NCBI GenBank assembly: GCA_036267975.1
Contig: DATAVA010000043.1
Location: 1-64,000 of the forward strand
Origin: DAIDKA01 sp036267975
GTDB taxonomy: Bacteria; Pseudomonadota; Gammaproteobacteria; Steroidobacterales; Steroidobacteraceae
Reading direction: 5' to 3'
DNA: 64,000 bases
Position 1 is the first letter of the stretch, and each line of letters opens with the position of its first letter. This document shows positions 54,313 through 63,700 of the stretch, piece by piece. The notes under the pieces are model-generated. The model was not told the DNA's origin. It made no database searches and saw nothing but the letters and a program-made list of their open reading frames with translations. A program made the translations under genes and the position numbers.

Positions 54313-55113
54313 ATGACCACGATCATTCGCACCGCCGCGGCGACGCTGGCCGCGCTCACTGCAACGCTCTATGTGGGGTTGGCCCAGGCGCAGCAGGCCG
54401 TGCCCAGTCACCCGGCACTCACCGGCGCCTGGGACCGTTACGGCACCATGAAGCTTGATCCCAGGGTGACGAGCGCCCCGCCAGTCTCGGCACCGCCGCT
54501 CAAACCGGTCTACATGGCCCAATGGGAGGCTCAGCAGAAAGCCGCCAAGGAGGCCGATGCGCGCGGCCAGCCGCTCTACAGCGGCTACGCAAAGTGCCTG
54601 CCCGACGGCATGCCGGCCATGATGATGGCCATGTTCCCGATGGAGGTGCTGCAGACCCCGGGGCAGATCACCATCATCGAGGAGGCCTATAACCAGGTGC
54701 GTCGCATCTACCTGAATCAGAAGCAGATCCCGATTGATGATGCCGAGCCGGGCTTCTGGGGGCATTCGGTAGGACACTGGGAAGGCGACACCCTCGTCGT
54801 CAATACGGTCGGGATCAAGGAAGAGGTGCGCTTCCGCGGCGTACCGCACAGCCCCAACATGCAGATCGACGAGCGCATCCGCATGTTGGCCAAGAATATC
54901 TTCGAGGATCAGGTGACGGTAACGGACCCTGAATACCTGACCGGACCGTGGAAATTCACCTGGAAATACGTGCGCAAGCCTGGTTACAAGATTCTGGAAT
55001 ATGTCTGCGAATCGAACCGGGAGTACGAGGATCCCAAGACCGGGGGCACCCGTATGCGCATCGGCACGCCGGGCGCCAGCTCCGCGCCGAACCCGGCCAC
55101 ACCCAAGCCTTAG
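54313..55113 (+). CDS. Exported protein paired with DUF6152
   Basis: This 266-residue protein has a signal peptide (cleavage near GLAQAQQ). The mature part starts with a Pro-rich segment carrying a Met/Pro run (DGMPAMMMAMFPMEVLQTPG) and then a beta-rich domain with GHSVGHWEGDTLVVNTVGI. The GHWEGDTLVV motif is typical of a large family of uncharacterised exported proteins regularly encoded next to DUF6152. The Met-rich stretch could bind a metal ion such as copper, but this is only suggestive. It ends in a Pro/Ala tail. It is co-transcribed with the preceding gene. Confidence 0.8.
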   Translation: MTTIIRTAAATLAALTATLYVGLAQAQQAVPSHPALTGAWDRYGTMKLDPRVTSAPPVSAPPLKPVYMAQWEAQQKAAKEADARGQPLYSGYAKCLPDGMPAMMMAMFPMEVLQTPGQITIIEEAYNQVRRIYLNQKQIPIDDAEPGFWGHSVGHWEGDTLVVNTVGIKEEVRFRGVPHSPNMQIDERIRMLAKNIFEDQVTVTDPEYLTGPWKFTWKYVRKPGYKILEYVCESNREYEDPKTGGTRMRIGTPGASSAPNPATPKP

Positions 55114-55298
55114 GGGCAAAGGCCCCCAAGGCAAAGCTCCCGCCTCAGGACCAGCCTCGGCAGGCGGCAGGCTTTGGTGTATCATGGTGGGCTACCTATG
55201 CCCGCGCCAGATCAGCTCATTGCATCGCGACTTCCAGCGATCAGTGCGGTTGGTTGGCACGTGTGTTCACGCCCAAGAAACTGTAATGGAAATCTGAC

Positions 55299-57443
55299 AT
55301 GGCCCGAACGACCGCCCTTGCCGACATTCGCAATATCGGCATCATCGCCCACGTTGACGCCGGCAAGACCACGACGACCGAGCGCATCCTCTATTACACG
55401 GGGCGCAAGCACACGATCATCGACATCCACGATACCAAGGACCTGAAGACCTCCACGACCACTGACTACCTCGAACAGGAGCAGAAGCGCGGTATCACGA
55501 TTCAAAGCGCGGCCGTGTCCACGTTCTGGCGCGACAAGAAGATCAACCTCATCGACACCCCGGGGCACGTCGACTTCACGATCGAAGTGAACCGTTCGCT
55601 GCGCGTGCTCGATGGCGCCGTGGTCGTATTCGACGGCGTGGCCGGCGTGGAGCCCCAGTCGGAGACCAACTGGCGTCTCGCGGACAACTACGACGTACCG
55701 CGTATCTGCTATGTGAACAAGATGGACCGCAGCGGTGCGAATTTCGAGCGCTGCGTGGACATGATCAAGAAGCGCCTCGGCGCCCGCCCGCTGCCGGTGC
55801 AGCTGCCGATCGGCTCGGAGGATGACTTCAAGGGCATGATCGACCTGGTCGAGATGAAAGCGCTGGTATGGGATTCGGACGACAAGGATGCCGAGTGGCG
55901 CAGCCTCGAGGTCACCCCTGATCTGGCCAGCCGCGTCGGCTTGACGAACCCGGGCGACATCAAGTTGCTGACCAAGATTGCGCAGTACCGTTCGGAGCTG
56001 GTCGACACCTGCCTGGAAATGGACGATGAGGCCATGGAGGCTTTCATCAGCGACGCCAAGATTCCTTCGGGCGATATTCTGCGTGAATGCCTGCGCAAGG
56101 GCACCCTGCATGGGGCCTTCACTCCGGTGCTGTGCGGTTCCTCGTACAAGAACAAGGGCGTGCAGCAGGTGCTGGACGCAGTCGTCGACTATCTGCCGGC
56201 TCCGACCGACGTGGCCGCCATCAACACCGTGGACGCCGACGGCGAGCCCATCGGTGAGCGCAAGTGCTCCGACGACGAGCCGTTCTCGGCGCTCGCCTTC
56301 AAGGTCATCAACGATGCCTATGGTGCGCTGACCTTCGTGCGTATCTACTCCGGCGTACTCACCAAGGGCGCCTCGGTGCAAAACACCACGCGTGGCAAGC
56401 GCGAGAAGATCGGCCGAATGGTCGAGATGTTCGCCAAGGAAGCCAATCCCATTGAAGAGGCGCGCGCCGGTGACATCATCGCGCTGGTATCCCTGACGGA
56501 CACCGAAACCGGCGACACCCTGAGTGATTCCGCCAATCCGGTGATCCTGGAGCGCATGCGTTTCCCGGAACCCGTGATCAGCGTCTCGGTGCAGGCCAAG
56601 AACAAGGCCGACCAGGAGAAGTTCGGCGCGGCCCTTGGCAAGATGGTGCGTGCCGATCCCTCGCTGCATATGGAGACCGACCGCGATACGCTGCAGACAC
56701 TGCTGCGTGGCATGGGTGAGCTGCACCTTGAAGTGACGCTCGATCGCATGCGCACCGAGTTCAATGTCGAAGGCGTCATGGGCGAACCCCAGGTCGCTTA
56801 CCGCGAGACCATCACTAGGCGCGTTGACGAACAGTACGTCCACAAGAAGCAAACCGGCGGTTCGGGCCAGTTCGCCGAAGTATGGATCACGTTCGAGCCC
56901 CAGGAGCGTTCCAAGGGCTTCGAATTCGTCGACGAGACAACCGGCGGCTCGGTGCCCCGCGAATACGTGCCCGCGGTCGAGAAGGGTCTGCGCCAGCAGA
57001 TGGAACAGGGCGTACTGGCGAAGTTTCCGACTGTGGACTTCAAGGCGACCCTCACCGACGGCAGCTATCACGACGTCGACTCCAATGCGCTGACCTTCGA
57101 AATTGCCGCCAAGGCCTGCTTCCGTGAGGCCATGCGCAAGGCCGGACCGATTCTGCTGGAACCGGTGATGAAGGTCGAAACCGTCACCCCCGGTGATTAC
57201 CTCGGCGATGTGATCGGCGACATCAACCGCCGGCGCGGCGCGATCATGGATCAGCTGGAGCGCGGTACGAACGTCGCGGTGGTCGCAACCGTGCCTCTAT
57301 CGGAAATGTTTGGCTACATCGGCCACCTGCGTGGCATGACCAGTGGTCGCGCCTCCTACACGATGGAGTTCTCGCATTACGATCCGGTGCCGCGCAATGT
57401 GGCCGAGGAAGTCATCGAGAAGGCGACCAAGCCCGCCGCCTGA
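55299..57443 (+). CDS. fusA: Elongation factor G (EF-G), not in a str operon
   Basis: EF-G catalyses GTP-driven translocation and, with RRF, ribosome recycling. This 714-residue protein has all five domains. G1 is AHVDAGKT (17-24), the switch I end is RGITIQSAA, G3 is DTPGHVDF and G4 is NKMD; the domain IV and V segments include YRETITRRVDEQY and GYIGHLRGMTSGRASYTMEF. The switch I region differs from the usual bacterial GEVHDGAATMDW form: it reads IHDTKDLKTSTTTDYLEQEQ. No rpsL, rpsG or tuf gene is near, so it may be a second EF-G with a specialised or stress role. A classic terminator follows. Confidence 0.93.
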   Translation: MARTTALADIRNIGIIAHVDAGKTTTTERILYYTGRKHTIIDIHDTKDLKTSTTTDYLEQEQKRGITIQSAAVSTFWRDKKINLIDTPGHVDFTIEVNRSLRVLDGAVVVFDGVAGVEPQSETNWRLADNYDVPRICYVNKMDRSGANFERCVDMIKKRLGARPLPVQLPIGSEDDFKGMIDLVEMKALVWDSDDKDAEWRSLEVTPDLASRVGLTNPGDIKLLTKIAQYRSELVDTCLEMDDEAMEAFISDAKIPSGDILRECLRKGTLHGAFTPVLCGSSYKNKGVQQVLDAVVDYLPAPTDVAAINTVDADGEPIGERKCSDDEPFSALAFKVINDAYGALTFVRIYSGVLTKGASVQNTTRGKREKIGRMVEMFAKEANPIEEARAGDIIALVSLTDTETGDTLSDSANPVILERMRFPEPVISVSVQAKNKADQEKFGAALGKMVRADPSLHMETDRDTLQTLLRGMGELHLEVTLDRMRTEFNVEGVMGEPQVAYRETITRRVDEQYVHKKQTGGSGQFAEVWITFEPQERSKGFEFVDETTGGSVPREYVPAVEKGLRQQMEQGVLAKFPTVDFKATLTDGSYHDVDSNALTFEIAAKACFREAMRKAGPILLEPVMKVETVTPGDYLGDVIGDINRRRGAIMDQLERGTNVAVVATVPLSEMFGYIGHLRGMTSGRASYTMEFSHYDPVPRNVAEEVIEKATKPAA

Positions 57444-57459
57444 GCGCGCCGGGCAGCAC

Positions 57460-57512
57460 AGCGAACGCCGGTCGGCGCGGGGTCCATCCGCCCTTCCGGC
57501 GTTTCGCTTTTT
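57460..57512 (+). terminator. Rho-independent terminator after fusA
   Basis: AGCGAACGCCGG (57460-57471) pairs with CCGGCGTTTCGCT (57496-57508), leaving one bulged T, and a T-run (57508-57512) follows. It is 17 bases after the fusA stop, the only textbook intrinsic terminator I could find in the window. Confidence 0.85.
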
Positions 57513-57587
57513 ACACCTCCTGAAGCCACGCGCTATGATCGGTGGCGGCGCCGGGCGCCCAAAATATCAACCGAAGGGGGATGCATC

Positions 57588-58043
57588 ATGATCGACACAG
57601 GAAAGATGGGACTGGGGCTGTGCGCTTCACTGCTCGTCGCGCTGAGCGCGCAGGCGGGGGTGACGCTGAATGCGGCGCGCGTCGGTGCCGTGGATATAGC
57701 CGCGGTAGAGAAGTTCTATGCAACCGCCTTTGGGATGCAGGAAGTCCAGAAGATCGGCGCTAACGAGGTCATGCTGAACTTCGGCGAGTCGGTAGCCGCC
57801 GCGAAGGCGAATCCGGGCGCGCAGATTGTAATCATGCACCGGGACTCGGATGACGTAAAAGACACGATCGCCCACGTCATCTTCAATGTCACCGACATCA
57901 AAGCGACGGCCGCCGCCATCGTTGCCGCCGGCGGCAAGATGGAGCGCGCGCCGTTCGTCTTCGGCAAGACCGGCATAACGATCGGCCTGGCGGTGGATCC
58001 GGCCGGCAATCACATCGAAATGCTCCAGCAGCCGAAGCACTGA
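57588..58043 (+). CDS. Exported VOC/glyoxalase-fold protein
   Basis: This 151-residue protein has an unusual N-terminal signal-like stretch (LGLCASLLVALSAQA). A vicinal-oxygen-chelate domain follows: NAARVGAVDIAAVEKFYATA at the start and TIGLAVDPAGNHIEMLQQ at the end, with the family's metal-site glutamate in HIEM. Most VOC proteins are cytoplasmic; export, if true, points to a role on an extracytoplasmic compound. AAGGGGG lies upstream of the ATG. It stands behind the fusA terminator and is convergent with the methyltransferase. Confidence 0.85.
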   Translation: MIDTGKMGLGLCASLLVALSAQAGVTLNAARVGAVDIAAVEKFYATAFGMQEVQKIGANEVMLNFGESVAAAKANPGAQIVIMHRDSDDVKDTIAHVIFNVTDIKATAAAIVAAGGKMERAPFVFGKTGITIGLAVDPAGNHIEMLQQPKH

Positions 58044-58049
58044 CCGGTT

Positions 58050-58913
58050 TCAGATCCGGGCCAATACCACCCGACCAATCCCGCCGACGCGCAGCCGCGC
58101 GCCGGCGTTGTCGAAAAAACGGGCGTTGATTTCGTCCGGTCCGAAGTCGCGGATCGTGGCAAAACCCAGCCGCGTCAGGTCTGCGTGCAAGGCAGCCGGC
58201 TCGAAGAATGTGCGCCATGGCTCGCCGGCCGCGGCGATCCGCCGCTTCAACACTTTCAATCCCCAGCGTCGCAGTAAATCCCAGGGCGGTGGCAGCGTCA
58301 GGTAGTCGAAGACGATGCCGCTGCGACTGACCATGGGCTGCGCCACGAATCGCAGCGTCTGCAGGATGGCATCCTGCGTCAGATACATGGTAACGCCCAG
58401 CCAGGAGAAGAACGCCGGTTCATCCCGCTGGAAGCCATTGGCAATGAGCCGGTCCGCCAGCTGTTCGCGCTCAAAGTTGACGGGAACATAGATCAGCGAC
58501 CCTTGCGACTTCAGTCGCGCGTGACTGACGAGCTGCCGTTTCCATTCCTGAGTAGCGGGATGATCCACCTCGAAGACGCGCAATCCTCCCGCGGCGTGCG
58601 GATTGCGGTAGGCGAATGTATCCAGCCCCGCGCCCAGCAGCACGTACTGACGCACTCCGCGCGCTACGGCCTCGGTCAGGGCCTCCTCGGCAAGACGGCT
58701 GCGCGCGACCAGAAAGGCGCGCAGGTATCGTGCGTAGCGGTTATTGAAACGCCGCTCGGCGGCGCGTATGGCACCCGTGGTCTTGGACCCCAGTATGGTC
58801 AGCGCTGCCGGATCCTCGAACACCCTGGGCAGATCGAAAATCTGATGCGCCGCACGACTCATGGCAACGCCATGCGCGGTCCGGCCGGGTAAGTCATCGT
58901 TCACGACCCGCAT
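58050..58913 (-). CDS. SAM-dependent methyltransferase, LCMT/TIGR00027-like
   Basis: This 287-residue cytoplasmic protein has the SAM-binding motif YVLLGAGLDTFAYR, a following acidic residue in VFEVDHPATQEWKR, and the family opening (SRAAHQIFDLPRVFEDPAAL). These match the leucine-carboxyl-methyltransferase-like group, abundant in actinobacteria and some proteobacteria. The natural substrate is not known. It is the only minus-strand gene in this part and faces the VOC gene with six bases between stops. Confidence 0.9.
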   Translation of the reverse strand: MRVVNDDLPGRTAHGVAMSRAAHQIFDLPRVFEDPAALTILGSKTTGAIRAAERRFNNRYARYLRAFLVARSRLAEEALTEAVARGVRQYVLLGAGLDTFAYRNPHAAGGLRVFEVDHPATQEWKRQLVSHARLKSQGSLIYVPVNFEREQLADRLIANGFQRDEPAFFSWLGVTMYLTQDAILQTLRFVAQPMVSRSGIVFDYLTLPPPWDLLRRWGLKVLKRRIAAAGEPWRTFFEPAALHADLTRLGFATIRDFGPDEINARFFDNAGARLRVGGIGRVVLARI

Positions 58914-59024
58914 TGTTCCACTTCAATGTGAGCCACGCCACAGATTGCGCCGGTGCCGGCGGCCGACGGCGGCCGCACCGACTATAGTGGGTGTGGTGGC
59001 ACAATCGGCCAGGAATCCACAACC

Positions 59025-59390
59025 GTGTCAGTTGGCAGTATTGGAACTTCAAAAAACGGGCCAATGACGCCGACGGCCCCGCGCCCGAAATCTGCGCCGG
59101 TGAAGTCCGCTACCGCTCACACGAACAGCACTCTCACCCCACGGACCACAACCGGTACGGCCGCCGCGTTGGAAGGGCAGATCCGCGCCGCCAAGGAACA
59201 GTTGAACGACTGGGTCACTTGCGTCTCGGCGTCGACGCCGAAGGGACAAGCCGAGATCCTTTCGCTGTCCGCACAGATAAGTGCGGCCCAGGAGCAGATC
59301 AATCACCTGCCACCGGCGACAGGAACCTCGGGCGCTGGCACGGACTCAAGAGCGGAACGCACGGGTGTCAGCCTGGATGCTTGGGCGTAA
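59025..59390 (+). CDS. Small FlxA-like protein
   Basis: This 121-residue protein has a Ser/Thr/Pro-rich N-terminal third (start SVGSIGTSKNG). A helical hairpin-like region follows (about 50-100: LEGQIRAAKEQLNDWVTCVS ... GQAEILSLSAQISAAQEQI), with the single Cys in the turn. The motif with DWVTC and SASTPKGQAEI resembles small FlxA-like proteins of Xanthomonas and Pseudomonas. GTG 59025 has AGGA upstream and yields the usual opening. A longer frame from 58953 is possible. No signal peptide. Function unknown; no flagellar genes are near. Confidence 0.55.
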   Translation: MSVGSIGTSKNGPMTPTAPRPKSAPVKSATAHTNSTLTPRTTTGTAAALEGQIRAAKEQLNDWVTCVSASTPKGQAEILSLSAQISAAQEQINHLPPATGTSGAGTDSRAERTGVSLDAWA

Positions 59391-59562
59391 CAACTCGCCT
59401 TTCCAAGTGCCTTAGAAGATCCGCAAGGCCGGACCCACCGGCGCCGCCCAGATCATCAGCGCGATTTTGCCCGCCAAAGCGCAGGTCCGGGGTGTAAGGG
59501 TTCCGAAACCGTCAGGCCGCTACACTGCGCTGCCGCGACCGCCCGCACCAATAGAAGCGCGA

Positions 59563-60768
59563 ATGCAAGACGATGACGCCATCCTGCAGCGCCGTGCACT
59601 GCCGATGGGGCGGCAGCTTCGCGTCGTCATCATCGTGACGGCCATTGTAGTGGCCATCGCACTGCTGTGGATCGTTCTGGGCAGAAAATCGGCACAATCG
59701 GCCGAGCCATCCGGCTCCGCACCCATCCCGGGTCAGGTGCGACTGACCTCCGAGCAGCTCAGTACACTTGGAGTCGCCACAGTTAGAACTGCTCAATTCC
59801 ACGATGCGGTGGTCGCGGATGGCCAGATCGCGGTAAACGCGGACACCACGACCCAGATTTTCTCCCCCTATTCGGGACGCGTCGTGCACGTATTGGCCGG
59901 AATCGGCGACCGCGTCCGCGGCGGCGCACCGCTGGTCAGCCTGCAGGCCAGCGAGAATCTGGATGCGCAAAGCGCACTCATCACGGCGCTGTCGCAGGCC
60001 CGACTGGGCCACCTCAATGAGACGCGCCGGCATGCCGCCTACGACTCTCATGGCGGGTCGTTGCAGGACTGGCAGCAGGCGCAGGCGGAACTGACCGCCG
60101 CCGAAACCACCTTGGCGGCGGCTCGCGGTCGATTGCGCGTGCTCGGCAGCTCCGATGCACAGATCAAAGCGCTGGAAGCCACCGGCGTGGTCAACGCCAC
60201 CACCACCATTGCTTCACCAATCACAGGTCTGGTGACCGACCGGCAGATTGGTCCCGGGCAGATCGTGCAGGCCGGCGCTTCGACGCCGATCTTTACGGTC
60301 GCGGATCTCTCCACTGTATGGCTGCTATGTGCGGTCCGGGACATGGACGCGGCAGCGATCTCGCCCGGCCAGCTGATTCACATCCAAGTGCAGTCGCTGC
60401 CGGACCGTGACTTTCGTGCCACGGTCCAATCAGTTGGCGCGGAGGTCGATGCGGTCACGCATCGGGTCGTCGTGCGTGCGACCGTACCCAACGGCGATGG
60501 TCGGCTCAAGCCGGCCATGTTCACCACCGCCGAGATCGTTACCAGCGCCGATTCGCAGTCGCCCGCGGTTCCCTCAGCAGCCATCGTGCGCGAGGGGGAT
60601 CAGGCGCATGTGTGGGTGGTCCGTGCCGACGGCGAGCTGCTGGAACGCGCCATTCACACGGGGCGCACCAACGGTACTTTGACCGAGGTACGCCAGGGCC
60701 TCGCCGCCGGCGAGCGCATCGTAACCAGCGGTAGCCTCTTTATTGACACTGCGGCGCAGCCTGATTGA
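59563..60768 (+). CDS. RND adaptor of heavy-metal-type efflux system (CusB/CzcB-like)
   Basis: This 401-residue protein has one N-terminal membrane helix (VVIIVTAIVVAIALLWIVLG). The mature part has biotin-lipoyl halves (FSPYSGRVVHVLAGIGDRVRGG ... IASPITGLVTDRQIGPGQIV), a short alpha-hairpin, and the beta-barrel domain. No His-rich metal-binding extension is seen. The ATG at 59563 is chosen because upstream frames to 59467 give no signal. The stop overlaps the pump start (TTGA). It links the pump to the duct whose gene begins at 63959. Confidence 0.92.
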   Translation: MQDDDAILQRRALPMGRQLRVVIIVTAIVVAIALLWIVLGRKSAQSAEPSGSAPIPGQVRLTSEQLSTLGVATVRTAQFHDAVVADGQIAVNADTTTQIFSPYSGRVVHVLAGIGDRVRGGAPLVSLQASENLDAQSALITALSQARLGHLNETRRHAAYDSHGGSLQDWQQAQAELTAAETTLAAARGRLRVLGSSDAQIKALEATGVVNATTTIASPITGLVTDRQIGPGQIVQAGASTPIFTVADLSTVWLLCAVRDMDAAAISPGQLIHIQVQSLPDRDFRATVQSVGAEVDAVTHRVVVRATVPNGDGRLKPAMFTTAEIVTSADSQSPAVPSAAIVREGDQAHVWVVRADGELLERAIHTGRTNGTLTEVRQGLAAGERIVTSGSLFIDTAAQPD

Positions 60769-63700
60769 ACGCGCTGATTACGTTCGCACTGCGGCAGCGC
60801 ATTTTCCTGGCCCTCCTGCTGCCGCTGGCGCTGATCGCCGGCGCCGTCGGCTTCAGCGCATTGAACATCGAAGCCTATCCGGATCCGGTTCCGCCCCTGG
60901 TCGACATTGTGACGCAAAGCTCCGGCCAGTCGGCGGAGGAGATTGAGCGCTACGTGACCATTCCTATCGAAATCCAGATGGCGGGTATCCCCCACGTCAC
61001 CTCGGTGCGGACGATCTCACTGTTCGGGCTGTCCGATGTAAAGGTCCAGTTTACCTACGACTTCACCTACGACCAGGCCGAACAGTGGGTCATCAACCGT
61101 CTTGCGCAGCTGCCACCGCTGGTCAACGCCGCGACGCCACAGATTTCCCCCACCAGCCCCATCGGCGAGATTTACCGCTACCAGGTCGTGGGGCCGCCGG
61201 GATATTCGGTCACTGACCTGAAGACGCTGGAGGACTGGATACTGGAACGGCGCTTCAAGGCCGTGCCAGGCGTGGTCGATGTGACCGGCTGGGGCGGCAA
61301 GACCCGCACCTACGATGTCGATGTCGATCAGCAGCGGCTGCAGCATTACGCAGTCACACTGCCCCAGGTGTTGCAGGCGCTGGGTAACAGCAACGTCAAC
61401 GTGGGCGGGCAGACCGTCGATGTCGGCCCGCAATCTGCAGTCGTGCGCGGCGTGGGTCTGATCCACTCAGTGGAAGACATCGGCCACACCATGGTGGCCC
61501 TCAATCATGGCGTAGCCGTGCGCGTCGACGACGTGGCCAAGATCCAGATCGGACATCAGCCGCGGTTGGGCATCGCGGGGCTCGGTGACAACGATGACAT
61601 CGTCCAGGGCATCGTGTTGATGCGTCGTGGTGCTGAGAGCATGCCGACGATCGAGCGTGTCAAAGCCGAAGTCAGCCGCATCAACCGCTCGGGGCTGCTG
61701 CCGCCAGGAGTGCACATCGAGCGAATCTACGATCGCTCCGATCTCATCCGGCTGACGACCGCAACGGTGCTGCACAATGTGCTCGCCGGAATCGTACTCA
61801 TCTTCCTGCTGCAATGGGCGTTCCTCGGGAACCTGCGCAGCGCCATGATCGTGGCCTGTACGATTCCTTTTGCCTTGGCGTTTGCGATCGGGCTGATGCT
61901 GTTGCGCGGGGAGTCGGCCAACCTGCTTTCGGTCGGTGCGATTGACTTCGGGTTGATCGTGGATGCCACCGTCATCATGGTGGAAAACATCTTCCGACAT
62001 CTCGGCGAGAGCGCCGAGGCACGCCGCGCCGGAGGGGCGTTACTGCAGGTGGTGCGCGGCAACACCCAATTCCGCGGCAAGTTCGCGGTGATCGCGAATG
62101 CCGCCACGGAAGTGAACCAGTCGATCCTTTTTGCGGCCGCCATCATCATCGCAGGGTTCGTGCCGCTGTTCACGCTCAGCGGAATCGAGGGGCATATATT
62201 CGGTCCGATGGCCCGAACCTATGGCTATGCGATCGCTGGCGGTCTCATCGCCACGTTTACGATTTCACCGGCGCTGTGTGCGTTACTGCTGCCATCCAGC
62301 GTCGCCGAATCGGAAACCCTGCTGGTGCGCTGGCTGCGCCGCGGGTACGAACCGGTGGTTGAATTCGCATTGGCCAATCGCATCGTTACATTGGGCGGTC
62401 TGGTTTTGCTGCTCGGAGTCGCCGCCGTTTCCGCACATGGCCTCGGACTTGAGTTCATGCCCCGCCTCGAGGAAGGCAACTTCTGGATCCGCGCCACCAT
62501 GCCGACCTCGATATCGCTCGAAGCCGGCAACGGCTATGTCAACCGGATGCGCCGGGTCATCGGCAGCTTTCCGGAAGTGCGGACCGTGGTCTCTCAGCAT
62601 GGACGACCGGACGACGGCACCGATGCGACGGGATTCTTCAATGCCGAATTCTTCGTGCCGCTCAAGAACGCCGCTTCCTGGCCCGCCGGCGTCGATAAGG
62701 AAAAGCTGACGCAGGCTCTGACGGCCACTCTCACGCAGCGGTTTCCCGGCGTGGATTTCAACTTCTCGCAATACATCGAGGACAACGTCGAGGAGGCCGC
62801 ATCCGGCGTCAAGGGCGAGAACTCCGTGAAACTTTTCGGCAATGATCTGAAGGTTCTCGCTGCAACGGCCGGGAAGATTCGCGATGTTCTGCAGTCGGTG
62901 CCCGGGATTACGGACCTGGCGGTCTTCAATCCCCTGGGACAACCGACGATCCGTGTCGACGTGGATCGGGAACGCGCGTCCCGACTGGGACTGGCGCCCG
63001 GAGACATCAACGCGACCGTGCAAAGCGCGATCGGCGGCCAATCCGCCGGCGACCTGTACGAGCAAGGCAGTGATCGGCACTTTCCGATAATGGTGCGCCT
63101 GGCCCAGCCATTCCGCGCCGATGTGGATTCCATCGGCCGGATCACGGTCGGCGCGCCGGATCCGACCGGCGGCTCGGCGCTGGTTCCGGTACCGCTCGCC
63201 GATGTCGCCAAGGTGCATCTGGTATCCGGGCCCTCCTTCATCTATCGCGAACAGCAGGAGCGCTACGTCCCCATCAAGTTCAGCGTCCGCGGACGCGACC
63301 TGGGCAGCGCAGTACTGGACGCCCAGGCACGGGTCGCGCGCTCCGTCGTCATACCCGGCGGGTACCGGCTCGAATGGGTGGGTGAATTCGGCAATCTGCA
63401 CGACGCATTGCAGCGCCTGAAGATTGCCGTACCGGTGAGTCTGGCGCTCATCTGCATTCTGCTGTTCATCAACTTCGGGTCGATCGTGGACGTGCTGCTG
63501 GCGGTGAGCGTGATTCCGATGGCGCTCATTGGCGGCATCTTCGCTCTGGCACTGACCGGCACACCTTTCAGTGTGTCCGCGGCAATCGGCTTTGTGGCGC
63601 TGTTCGGCATAGCCACCATGGACGGCATCATCGTGCTCTCGTACTACAACCTGCACATCGAACAGGGCATGGACCGCGTCGCCTCCATTGTGCATACCTG

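Noticed and set aside
55113..55126. GGGGC-AAAG-GCCCC hairpin just after the DUF6152 partner gene
   Set aside because: Only a five-base stem with no T-run; too weak to call a terminator.
55212..57071. Long minus-strand open frame opposite fusA
   Set aside because: EF-G on the plus strand is unmistakable; the antisense frame is a by-product of GC-rich codon use.
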